Source: an uncultured bacterium
Lineage (GTDB): Bacteria; Bacteroidota; Bacteroidia; Bacteroidales; Marinifilaceae
Length of the DNA stretch: 6,481 nucleotides
Direction of reading: 5' to 3'
Assembly: GCA_905215395.1 (NCBI GenBank)
Contig: CAJMQA010000200.1
Coordinates: forward strand, 1-6,481
Within the stretch, counting starts at the first letter, position 1; the number at the start of each line of letters is the position of its first letter. The position numbers and the translations under genes were made by a program. The notes under the pieces are model-generated. The model saw only the letters and a program-made list of their open reading frames with translations. It ran no database searches and was not told the origin of the DNA. Shown one piece after another: positions 1 through 6,481 of this stretch.

Positions 1-47
1 AAAGCAAATCTTCTGGTTAGTCTTTGGCAGATCAGCTGATTTATCAT
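1..47 (-). CDS. Possible start of next gene (partial, runs off left edge)
   Basis: An ATG at 47-45 on the minus strand lies two bases after the TAA stop of the barrel gene, in the arrangement TAATAATG. It opens a frame reading MINQLICQRLTRRFA that has no stop before the window edge. The spacing fits a translationally coupled next gene in the same operon. Only 15 codons are visible, no family can be recognised, and a second minus-strand frame is also open here without an ATG. The call therefore rests on position alone and could be chance. Confidence 0.35.
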   Translation of the reverse strand, partial: MINQLICQRLTRRFA

Positions 48-49
48 TA

Positions 50-1507
50 TTAAAATTTCACTTGTTCTGTCGATATCTGATGCCTTTCTGTATGTCTCAT
101 TTCCCTCCGTTCCCTTCTTCTCTCCACTTTTTCATGATGTCCGAACAACAAATTGATACCCACGCGGGCATTGAGATTCCGGGCTGCAGTATAATTGGCT
201 GCCAGAGTATTATCCGTTACCGCATACAACTGGAAAGGTCCCAGCTTAGCCGTCAAGCCTGCTCCTATATTAGCATAATTTCCTGCCATCATAGAATAGG
301 TTACAGCTACGCTTACATTTCTCAGTAAGCGGACATTTCCGGAAAAAGCCAGAGAAGGATAAAAATGTTTATTCATAATGCTCGCTTTTACCAAACCGCC
401 GACATTTATCATCTTGCAGAGCTGATAAGTCGCTCCGGCATAGAACTTTGTATGCAGCATAGTAGAATAAGCACCCACATTATTCACCAAACGGAATTCA
501 TCCTTGATAGAATCCGTCAGATTCTCAAAAGCATCATTCATAGAAATATGCCCCGGATTATTTTCATTCACACTGTTTGAGATATCTGCACCGATCCAGT
601 CAAAAGTCTTGTCCTGGGTAAATGCATGTGTATTTTCACTCCAGCGGATAAATCCCAGATCTACCAAACTGGCGTGCAATGTAAGCCGGTCCAGTAATTT
701 ATATTGTCCCCCCAGATCCACTCCGAACCCAAGATTCCCCGTTACCATGCTGGCACTCAGATCATCGTCATCGAATTTCAGTTTATCCCAATCCACAAAT
801 TCCCCGACAGGCATCGGCTCCAATGGAATAGAAGCCCGGATATTCTGTTTGGAATGTAAACGGAGAATTTCTCCGTCCCCGACCGACTCTACGCTCAACT
901 CTGAATCTATCATTTTGATATTAGCAATACCAAACAACACCTTTAAACGGGCGCCGACGGTCAAACGGTCATTCACAACCTTTGATAAACCCAAGGCAGT
1001 CTCCACATAAGCAGTAGCATTGATTCCCAATTTCCCGAAATCAAAAGTCTTACCTAAATAACCGGCATTTCCTTCTTTAAGAAAAGTGAACAAATCTTTG
1101 TTAAAACTAAAACTGAAGTCACTTTTTTCTGTAATATCCAGTGTCGCATACCAGCTTTTTACGCGGAAACCGACAGTCAGCAAAGGTAGTTCGTTACTGA
1201 ACAGGATTGCATTATATTTTTTCAGGGCATTATGAAAACTATTCAGATCGATGACTACAGAATCGGTACGTCCGAAACTTTTTTTCTTCAACAAATCTTC
1301 CACTCCAAACGAGGTACTTACAAAATTTACCTGTACACCGCTCAGGCCCGGCAAGCCCACCCAAGCATTGTATTCGGGCTGATAGGAAGGATTTACCCGT
1401 ACCCGTTGCGGCAAATTATCCAAAAAGTATATGGTATTATTTCCCTCCTGCGCTTTCAATGAACCGACAGAAAGCACAGCAAGAAAAATGATCAGTAAAT
1501 AACGCAT
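50..1507 (-). CDS. DUF5723-type outer-membrane beta-barrel protein
   Basis: This 485-aa protein has a classical signal peptide (basic MRY, hydrophobic core at about residues 4-17, likely cleavage after SLKA at residue 19). The mature N-terminus carries RVRVNPSYQPE followed by a glycine/proline-rich GLPGLSGVQVNF stretch, the pattern I associate with the DUF5723 family of Bacteroidota. The rest alternates aromatic and hydrophobic residues with short turns, for example LTVGARLKVLFG and FYAGATYQL, as expected of an outer-membrane beta-barrel. The last strand appears to end at INLLFG near residue 456. A 29-residue tail rich in Arg, Glu and His follows and ends in Phe. No catalytic motif is visible and the function is unknown; the family label comes from remembered sequence character, not a search. 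The start is the ATG 10 nt after the lipoprotein stop, so co-transcription and perhaps a physical partnership with that lipoprotein are likely. Confidence 0.8.
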   Translation of the reverse strand: MRYLLIIFLAVLSVGSLKAQEGNNTIYFLDNLPQRVRVNPSYQPEYNAWVGLPGLSGVQVNFVSTSFGVEDLLKKKSFGRTDSVVIDLNSFHNALKKYNAILFSNELPLLTVGFRVKSWYATLDITEKSDFSFSFNKDLFTFLKEGNAGYLGKTFDFGKLGINATAYVETALGLSKVVNDRLTVGARLKVLFGIANIKMIDSELSVESVGDGEILRLHSKQNIRASIPLEPMPVGEFVDWDKLKFDDDDLSASMVTGNLGFGVDLGGQYKLLDRLTLHASLVDLGFIRWSENTHAFTQDKTFDWIGADISNSVNENNPGHISMNDAFENLTDSIKDEFRLVNNVGAYSTMLHTKFYAGATYQLCKMINVGGLVKASIMNKHFYPSLAFSGNVRLLRNVSVAVTYSMMAGNYANIGAGLTAKLGPFQLYAVTDNTLAANYTAARNLNARVGINLLFGHHEKVERRRERREMRHTERHQISTEQVKF

Positions 1508-1517
1508 ATTATTTCAT

Positions 1518-3086
1518 TTAAAAATCGTCCGTACTTGTTATTACAGCTCGGGCCTGAAGCATCAATTTAAACGATAGCTCCGCATTTGCACCAATCGTTA
1601 CTTCAGCCTGTTGGGGAGTAGAAGCCACAGCTTCCAACAAAATCTTTTTCGTTTTGCCCAGATTTTTAGCCTGTGCCTGTGTTAACTTGAATTCAATGGT
1701 ACTGTTGGAAGGTTTATTTCCCACAGCCGCTTTTAATCCTTCTTTACCCGTTTCTGCAGTCACCCGGTCAATCTCTTCATTATTCTCACCCATCAAAACC
1801 AGCCTCGGAATCTTCAAATCCAGAGGTAAACCGTTTTCAGCAATGATCTTTATCGTTCCTTCTTTGATTTTATCCGCATATTTCTGGTCGATATCAATAT
1901 CGTTTAAGGTATCCCGGTAAGTCAGATTTTCAGCTTTCAGAGAGAACGGAATCCGTACGAGGGCATCCAAAGCCACTTCTGCATCATTATAAACCACATT
2001 GTCGTCCTTCCCTTCCGGATTTACGGTTACTGTACCCTTATAACCGATATTACCCTGAGGAGGCAAAGAAAGAAAATCTACAATATTGGAATTCTGTGCA
2101 TTCAAACCCAGAATCTCAGAAACTACGGTATTGGTTACATTTCCCTCAGCCATTAATGTATTACCTGGATTCAGCTTCAACGTAAGAGCCTTTCCCTCCC
2201 TATTCTTTCCATCAAAGGTAGCATCCACCTGCATCGGAACCCCAATACCCTTATTTCTCAGTATAATATTCAATTCCGGTTTGGTAAATGCAAATGTTCC
2301 ACCGATCTCATTCAGGAAATCTACATTCATATCGAAACTTCCCTCGTTAATAGAAATCTCTTTTCTCGCGATTTGACCTTCCACTTTAGTAAAAGAAAAA
2401 TTCTGGAGACCAAAAGCAAGATCGAAATCAGAAATATTTACAGTTTCTCCTTCCGGAATATCTAATTCTATTTTCAATGTAATCTCAGGCACATTTCCCA
2501 GAGTGATCTCCAAATTTTCCAGAGAACTGGTTCCTTCCGGATCATCATTAGCAAATTCTCTGACCAGCAGCGTACCATCCGACTCTCTGATATTTTCAAA
2601 GGTCGTCCTAATGGTATACTTAAAAGAAGTATGAGGTAAATTATACTTCAAATCTGCCGAAGCAATAATTTTTTTCAACTGACAATCAGCAGGCACTTCC
2701 TGAATCGTCTGATCCAAGACTTCTTCAAGCTGTATTCCTCCCTCGGGAACAACCCCTCCAGCTACTATATTAAAACGATGGTTGAATAGAATGTCCTCCT
2801 CTGGCATATCAAACACCTCAGATATTTCCAGCTTATAAATATCTTCTTCCAGATACTGTATAATCAGATCATTACCCTCCTTTATGATTACTGAATCCTT
2901 CTGGTTGATCAAATCCCAGAGTGTAAAAGTTCCATGCACAACCTGAAGACTGACTCCAGGTTCCCATCCCTCTATCTGATCCGACCATTTATCCGAGTCA
3001 AACAGATCTGCATCTCCACAGGATGTACCAAACAACAGCGATGTAATTAACACTGCCACAAGAGTTTTTACATTTTTTCTTACCAT
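1518..3086 (-). CDS. Beta-rich lipoprotein of unknown function
   Basis: The protein has 522 aa counted from the ATG at 3086. That start puts a lipoprotein signal directly at the N-terminus: basic MVRKNVK, a hydrophobic core, then LLFGTSC with Cys23 as the lipidated residue, a looser lipobox than the E. coli one but common in Bacteroidota. A TTG nine codons upstream is also in frame but would bury the signal. After Cys23 comes the acidic stretch GDADLFDSD, a weak candidate for a surface-export signal. Near residue 41, WEPGVSLQVVHGTFTLWDL resembles the N-terminal region of large hypothetical lipoproteins of this phylum. The rest is almost all predicted beta structure; around residues 234-300 (VEGQIARKEISINEG onward) it looks like an LEA/immunoglobulin-like repeat. 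No enzyme motif is seen. Its 10-nt spacing to the barrel gene suggests a barrel-associated lipoprotein, which is an inference. Confidence 0.85.
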   Translation of the reverse strand: MVRKNVKTLVAVLITSLLFGTSCGDADLFDSDKWSDQIEGWEPGVSLQVVHGTFTLWDLINQKDSVIIKEGNDLIIQYLEEDIYKLEISEVFDMPEEDILFNHRFNIVAGGVVPEGGIQLEEVLDQTIQEVPADCQLKKIIASADLKYNLPHTSFKYTIRTTFENIRESDGTLLVREFANDDPEGTSSLENLEITLGNVPEITLKIELDIPEGETVNISDFDLAFGLQNFSFTKVEGQIARKEISINEGSFDMNVDFLNEIGGTFAFTKPELNIILRNKGIGVPMQVDATFDGKNREGKALTLKLNPGNTLMAEGNVTNTVVSEILGLNAQNSNIVDFLSLPPQGNIGYKGTVTVNPEGKDDNVVYNDAEVALDALVRIPFSLKAENLTYRDTLNDIDIDQKYADKIKEGTIKIIAENGLPLDLKIPRLVLMGENNEEIDRVTAETGKEGLKAAVGNKPSNSTIEFKLTQAQAKNLGKTKKILLEAVASTPQQAEVTIGANAELSFKLMLQARAVITSTDDF

Positions 3087-3096
3087 AACTATTTCG

Positions 3097-3124
3097 TTAA
3101 CACATATATGCAAAATTGTGTTAA
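3097..3124. promoter_or_regulatory. Operator-like perfect inverted repeat upstream of the lipoprotein gene
   Basis: TTAACACA (3097-3104) and TGTGTTAA (3117-3124) are perfect 8-bp inverted arms separated by 12 bp, centred 24 bp upstream of the lipoprotein ATG. On the minus strand no T-tract follows, so it is not a terminator for the genes here. It fits a dimeric regulator's operator or a leader hairpin. A near-consensus -7 element lies within it. Confidence 0.5.
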
Positions 3125-3142
3125 ATTTTTGAAACTACCAAT
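3111..3142 (-). promoter_or_regulatory. Weak candidate promoter of the lipoprotein-barrel pair
   Basis: On the minus strand ATTG (3142-3139) is followed after 20 bp by CAATTTTG (3118-3111). The latter differs by one base from the Bacteroidetes -7 consensus TAnnTTTG, and the former by one base from the -33 TTTG. The -7 part falls inside the inverted repeat at 3097-3124. The match is imperfect in AT-rich DNA, so chance is possible. Confidence 0.3.
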
Positions 3143-3151
3143 TTTGAGAAA

Positions 3152-3170
3152 GAAAAAAATGATGTCATTT
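3152..3170 (-). terminator. Weak terminator-like hairpin after the 908-aa gene
   Basis: AAATGA (3157-3162) and TCATTT (3165-3170) can pair around a very tight loop. On the minus strand the hairpin runs into a T-rich tract, ending in TTTCTTTCTC. The stem is short and AT-rich, so termination would be partial at best. It lies 24 nt past the stop of the 908-aa gene. Confidence 0.25.
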
Positions 3171-3193
3171 ATATTAAAAAAGAACATACATTT

Positions 3194-5920
3194 TTAACGC
3201 ATCACTCTGTATTTTATGACACTTCCATTATCCGAACCAGCGAAGAGATAAAATCCTTCGCTACCGAAGAAAACAATGGAAAACGGAGAATCTCCGGCAA
3301 TCGGGAATCCTTTGGATAACTCCCCATCAGCCGGCAAAAGCAAGAGCTGGTTTTGCCGGGCATCATTTAACCCAATACGTATATCGGAAGCTGAAAAGCG
3401 ATAAACATAGGGGAATCCCAGACCCTCACCCTTCAGTTGCCTATCTGAAATGAGCTTACCGTCCAGTTGACAGATCTTCACATGATTGCCATCCGTAAAC
3501 ACACATTCATCTATCCCATCTCCATTCACATCGGCCACATTAAGCCGGTAATTATCTGACAGACCTGAAACAGAAGATGTCTGCACCTGACCGGTAAAAT
3601 CCACAATATGTATTTTTCCGCCACGTCCCGCAAACAACAATACAGGCTTTCCCCCTTTTTTAGTCAGGTAAACGTCCGTCTGTTCTTTCAGATCAAAAAC
3701 CGCCGACACACGTACCCTCTCTTTTCCTTTCCGGTCGAGAATATAAAAACGGTATTGATCAGCAAATACCAGATAATCCTTATTTCCCACCCGGAAGTGC
3801 TGTACTTTGGTCACAATGGATTTATCAGCTTTCTGAGGATTCCATCCCTTTACAAACTTCCCGTCCAAGCCATACAAATAAACTTCCCGGTCAAGACAAG
3901 GCGCAAAAATCCGGTAATCCCGATTGTTATCATAATCATACACTGTGATTCCCTGTTCACAGGCAGCCCGCAAAGTCACCGGAAAATTCCCTGCAGCCTC
4001 TCCATTTCTGTCGATCAGGTATATTTTCGAAGGAGTAGAAAACAAGTACTGAAGTTTCCCATTCTTAAACAGATCAACCTGATATACCTCACTGTTAATT
4101 TTTTCATTCAGTGCTGATTTCCAAAGAATACGCCCCCCGTCATTGATCAGATAGATATTATTGTTATCATCCTGCACAAAAAGTTCCCGTTCTCCGTTGA
4201 CATGATTATTCACAGGTACAGGCTTCATACTCACCCGGGCATCCAACTTGGTTTGCCACAACACATGAGGCCGGACTTCTTCCTGCAATTTTACAGAACT
4301 CAGGAAAAGTGTATTATAAAGCATATTATTTTCATTCGACCATTGCAGGGCGAGACCCGGAAAAGCTGTTAAAGGTGTCGTCTTTGCGGAAATAAATTTC
4401 TGCCATTCACCACGGCTCAGCTTCCTAAACAAAGGCAACACATCAGCAGTACGGGCAAAATACGACAGATTATATTTCCGGGATAATTTGGTCCGCAAAT
4501 TCTTGTACCACTCCGCATCCCGGACAAAATTACCATGTACATAATCCTTCACAAAAGCTTTGACGGCATTTTCAGAAGAAGCAAAAATAAGATAATTATC
4601 TTCCACCAGTACATAACGGTTTTTCAAGCCTTCAAACAAATCTCCCCAATAAATTGCTGAAAAATCTTCTGCCGGAAAACGGTAATACACAAACGTTTTT
4701 TCCCGGTCAATTCCATACTCTTTTTGATAAGCACTCAGTTCTTTATTGTCAAACCGCGCATAATTCTTGAGCATCTTATCCAACAGTAGCTTACACAAAC
4801 TTCCCGATTTCAGGCAGACAACAGTCAATCCCTCCTTCTCACATGTAGCCTCATTGTACGGGAAATTGACAACGGCAAATTCACCCTGCAACAGATCGGA
4901 CAACTCCTGTTCCGTCGTCTTTCCGAACATCTGAGCGAATTGCCGCTTCCTGTTAAAAACAAATTCTCTCCTTCCGGTATTATAACGGTAAGCCTCCAAA
5001 GCTGTAAAATAGGCTGCTGTATTACTTAAGTTCAGCATCCCCAAAGAAACCAGACGAGCCGGTAATATCCCATCTACAGTTGTTTCGCATGGTTGCTGTT
5101 TTTCCAGTACCTGGATAAAAGATTTATCAAGACCTCCGTAATGCAAAAAACCATTCAGACAAACTCCCTGATCACTGAACTCCCCATCCAAGGCTCCCCA
5201 TTTAAAGAAACGGGTAACATCGACATGTGGAAATATCTCCTTTACTTGCAAATATAAGGGTAAAACGTCTGTAAACAAAGTGGTATTCAGAAAAACATTC
5301 ATTCCGGCCCCAGCTGAAAAATATTTGTTCAGATTCTGATACCGGGGTTTTACTTCTTTCTCCTCCGTCTCCAAATCAAACTGTTTCAAACCATCCTCAA
5401 TATACAAATCAGAATCAGAAACCAGTATAATCCCTCCGCATATAGCAAAATACACCACCTCTTTCCCCTGTTTCAGGGTATAAATCCGGTGCCGGTCGTA
5501 CTTTCGGGCTTTTCCTTCTCCCCCGGCAAAAACCTGATTCAAAAAATCGGTAATCTCTCCCCTCGACAATACATCCTTATTATCCATTACATACAGGAAA
5601 GCAATATCACTTTTCCCCTCCACACGCATAGCCCATACGTAAGGATAAGCAGCAACATTTCCCCGTACCCTCAGAGTGTCTGTCACCTTACACAACAAGC
5701 GTTTTCTGAATTCTTGCAAATCGCCTGCAAAAGCTTTCTCTACCTCCGGAGCCAAACGGGCCTCCGCATTCACACTCACCACCAAAGCCGAATTGTAGGG
5801 AATAAAAGCATCTTTACTACCAACACGCATCTTCCCCTCCTCATTGATATACCAGATTGCAAACGCAATAACACCAACAAGAATAAAAGCAAGCAATGAC
5901 AACAATATTCCCTTCCTCAT
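3194..5920 (-). CDS. Membrane-anchored DUF3352-like protein with C-terminal beta-propeller
   Basis: This 908-aa protein starts at the ATG at 5920, which gives MRKGILLSLL followed by one transmembrane segment (about residues 4-24) and a short charged stretch. It is thus probably anchored in the inner membrane with the bulk in the periplasm. Residues about 38-530 resemble DUF3352-type proteins, for example FIPYNSALVVSVNA at the start and YVLVEDNYLIFASSENAVKAF later; this is judged by eye. From LWQTKLDA (about residue 555) to the C-terminus there are some eight repeats of 35-50 residues of the kind NG-x-x-E-L-x-V-x-D...IYLI-x-D-x-x-G. They start near residues 572, 620, 657, 707, 757, 797, 847 and 881, as in PQQ-like or FG-GAP propellers. 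One blade holds a calcium-loop motif, D797-x-N799-x-D801-G802-x-x-E805. No catalytic residues are recognised. A propeller of this type suggests binding or scaffolding. An alternative TTG start at 5959 would add 13 residues before the anchor and overlaps the likely promoter. Confidence 0.85.
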   Translation of the reverse strand: MRKGILLSLLAFILVGVIAFAIWYINEEGKMRVGSKDAFIPYNSALVVSVNAEARLAPEVEKAFAGDLQEFRKRLLCKVTDTLRVRGNVAAYPYVWAMRVEGKSDIAFLYVMDNKDVLSRGEITDFLNQVFAGGEGKARKYDRHRIYTLKQGKEVVYFAICGGIILVSDSDLYIEDGLKQFDLETEEKEVKPRYQNLNKYFSAGAGMNVFLNTTLFTDVLPLYLQVKEIFPHVDVTRFFKWGALDGEFSDQGVCLNGFLHYGGLDKSFIQVLEKQQPCETTVDGILPARLVSLGMLNLSNTAAYFTALEAYRYNTGRREFVFNRKRQFAQMFGKTTEQELSDLLQGEFAVVNFPYNEATCEKEGLTVVCLKSGSLCKLLLDKMLKNYARFDNKELSAYQKEYGIDREKTFVYYRFPAEDFSAIYWGDLFEGLKNRYVLVEDNYLIFASSENAVKAFVKDYVHGNFVRDAEWYKNLRTKLSRKYNLSYFARTADVLPLFRKLSRGEWQKFISAKTTPLTAFPGLALQWSNENNMLYNTLFLSSVKLQEEVRPHVLWQTKLDARVSMKPVPVNNHVNGERELFVQDDNNNIYLINDGGRILWKSALNEKINSEVYQVDLFKNGKLQYLFSTPSKIYLIDRNGEAAGNFPVTLRAACEQGITVYDYDNNRDYRIFAPCLDREVYLYGLDGKFVKGWNPQKADKSIVTKVQHFRVGNKDYLVFADQYRFYILDRKGKERVRVSAVFDLKEQTDVYLTKKGGKPVLLFAGRGGKIHIVDFTGQVQTSSVSGLSDNYRLNVADVNGDGIDECVFTDGNHVKICQLDGKLISDRQLKGEGLGFPYVYRFSASDIRIGLNDARQNQLLLLPADGELSKGFPIAGDSPFSIVFFGSEGFYLFAGSDNGSVIKYRVMR

Positions 5921-5956
5921 ACTAAATATCCAAAAATCCGACAGGCTATTTGAAAG

Positions 5957-5964
5957 CAAAATTA
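5957..5964 (-). promoter_or_regulatory. Candidate Bacteroidetes -7 promoter element of the 908-aa gene
   Basis: The minus strand reads TAATTTTG, an exact match to the Bacteroidetes -7 consensus TAnnTTTG. It sits 36 bp upstream of the ATG at 5920, which would leave a leader of about 30 nt. No good -33 TTTG is seen at the usual distance, where the terminator stem lies instead. The element shares 5961-5964 with the distal terminator tail. Confidence 0.5.
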
Positions 5965-5990
5965 ATAAAAAATGCCGGCTATGCCGGCAT
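5961..5990 (-). terminator. Rho-independent terminator of the 6-bladed propeller gene
   Basis: ATGCCGGC at 5972-5979 and GCCGGCAT at 5983-5990 form a perfect 8-bp, GC-rich stem with a 3-nt loop. Read on the minus strand the hairpin is followed at once by a run of T (5971-5967) and then TAATTTT. It lies 25 nt past the stop of the upstream gene. On the plus strand no T-tract follows, so it acts in one direction only. Confidence 0.85.
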
Positions 5991-6014
5991 GATCTCTATA
6001 AAAAGTTTTCAGGC

Positions 6015-6481
6015 TTATTGGAAATAATAATAAACCACAACCGGATTATCTTCCTTTTTAATGTTTTCCAACAAGGTTTCTAACTCTCCCCGGAGCTGAA
6101 CACCTCTTTTTGCATAGTCTTCTTTCATTTGTATCAACTCTTCGGCCGATAACATAGAAACCAGAGCCTCTCCTGATTGCCCCATAAAATCCAAAGGTGT
6201 AATCACAGTGGGATGATGCTGGAATTTTCGTTTATTGAAAAAGCCTTTCCCAGTCGTTTTATCATAAATAATCCGGTCTCCTCCGTCATATACAATCCAC
6301 AAATACTTCTGTGTTTCAAACACATCTGCCTTTTGAACAAATCCCTTCTCCTGCATTTCTTTTTTCAAATTCAGATAATCTGCATCGACAGGAACTCTAT
6401 ATCCAACCGGTAATGATCTCTTTACCGTCGTTACATAACGTGGATATACCTCCTTTCCATTGTACTCATAAATGGTATCAC
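6015..6481 (-). CDS. 6-bladed beta-propeller protein, C-terminal part (partial)
   Basis: The frame is open from the right edge to the TAA at 6017-6015, so only the last 155 or so residues are present. The upstream part reads DTIYEYNGKEVYPRY, then RSLPVGYRVPVDADY. This DTIYxY...xPRY pattern is a hallmark of the 6-bladed beta-propeller lipoprotein family common in Bacteroidota (the DUF4934/BF3164-like group, from memory). It is followed by a blade-like KYLWIVYDGGDRIIYDKTTG and a mostly helical tail containing SAEELIQMKEDYAKRG, which ends in VVYYYFQ. A TTG at 6368 is not a credible start because the family motif lies upstream of it in the same frame. The signal peptide and most blades are outside the window. 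The terminator just downstream marks the end of its transcription unit. Confidence 0.8.
   Translation of the reverse strand, partial: DTIYEYNGKEVYPRYVTTVKRSLPVGYRVPVDADYLNLKKEMQEKGFVQKADVFETQKYLWIVYDGGDRIIYDKTTGKGFFNKRKFQHHPTVITPLDFMGQSGEALVSMLSAEELIQMKEDYAKRGVQLRGELETLLENIKKEDNPVVVYYYFQ

Noticed and set aside
31..40. Palindrome ATCAGCTGAT
   Set aside because: A single 10-bp palindrome without a loop or T-tract, inside a possible coding start; it is likely chance.
504..1010. Plus-strand open frame of 168 codons inside the barrel gene
   Set aside because: It is antisense to a well-supported gene, shows no recognisable domain, and has no promoter or coding context; it is a shadow of the real frame.
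3084..3113. Upstream TTG start for the lipoprotein
   Set aside because: It would place nine residues ahead of a complete lipoprotein signal and lies within the inverted repeat; the ATG at 3086 is better.
3608..4117. Plus-strand open frame of 169 codons opposite the propeller repeats
   Set aside because: It lies wholly antisense to the propeller region, with low-complexity composition (runs of Ile, Ser and Gln) and no domain pattern.
5918..5959. Upstream TTG start for the 908-aa protein
   Set aside because: It would put 13 residues before a good N-terminal anchor and would begin inside the candidate -7 promoter element; the ATG at 5920 is better.
1..6481. Mobile elements, CRISPR arrays, tRNA or rRNA genes
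   Set aside because: No transposase or integrase motif, no regularly spaced direct repeats and no tRNA-like or rRNA-like segments were seen; the window is almost entirely filled by envelope-protein genes.

Overview
The window looks like chromosomal DNA from a member of the Bacteroidota, probably Bacteroidales. The reasons are the protein families (a DUF5723-type outer-membrane barrel, a Bacteroidetes-style lipoprotein and the C-terminus of a 6-bladed beta-propeller lipoprotein), moderately AT-rich DNA, no Shine-Dalgarno sequences before the starts, and a TAnnTTTG-type promoter element. No genus can be named from the sequence alone.

All supported genes lie on the minus strand, so transcription runs from high to low coordinates. 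From the right edge these are: the 3' part of a 6-bladed beta-propeller gene (6015 to beyond 6481); its strong rho-independent terminator (5961-5990), whose T-tract overlaps a candidate promoter for the next gene; a 908-aa inner-membrane-anchored protein with a DUF3352-like N-terminal half and a C-terminal PQQ/FG-GAP-like beta-propeller (3194-5920); a 107-bp gap holding a perfect 8-bp inverted repeat (3097-3124); a 522-aa beta-rich lipoprotein (1518-3086); then, 10 nt on, a 485-aa DUF5723 outer-membrane beta-barrel (50-1507). Two bases after the barrel's stop an ATG opens a frame that runs off the left edge and may start another gene.

The lipoprotein and barrel genes are almost certainly one transcriptional unit and their products probably work together at the outer membrane. 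The 908-aa gene may belong to the same envelope module or may be a separate unit, because the gap between it and the lipoprotein holds its own candidate regulatory site and a weak hairpin. No mobile element, RNA gene, CRISPR array or defence system was seen. The parts worth a second look are the operator-like dyad, the terminator/promoter overlap, and the uncharacterised propeller, lipoprotein and barrel set.
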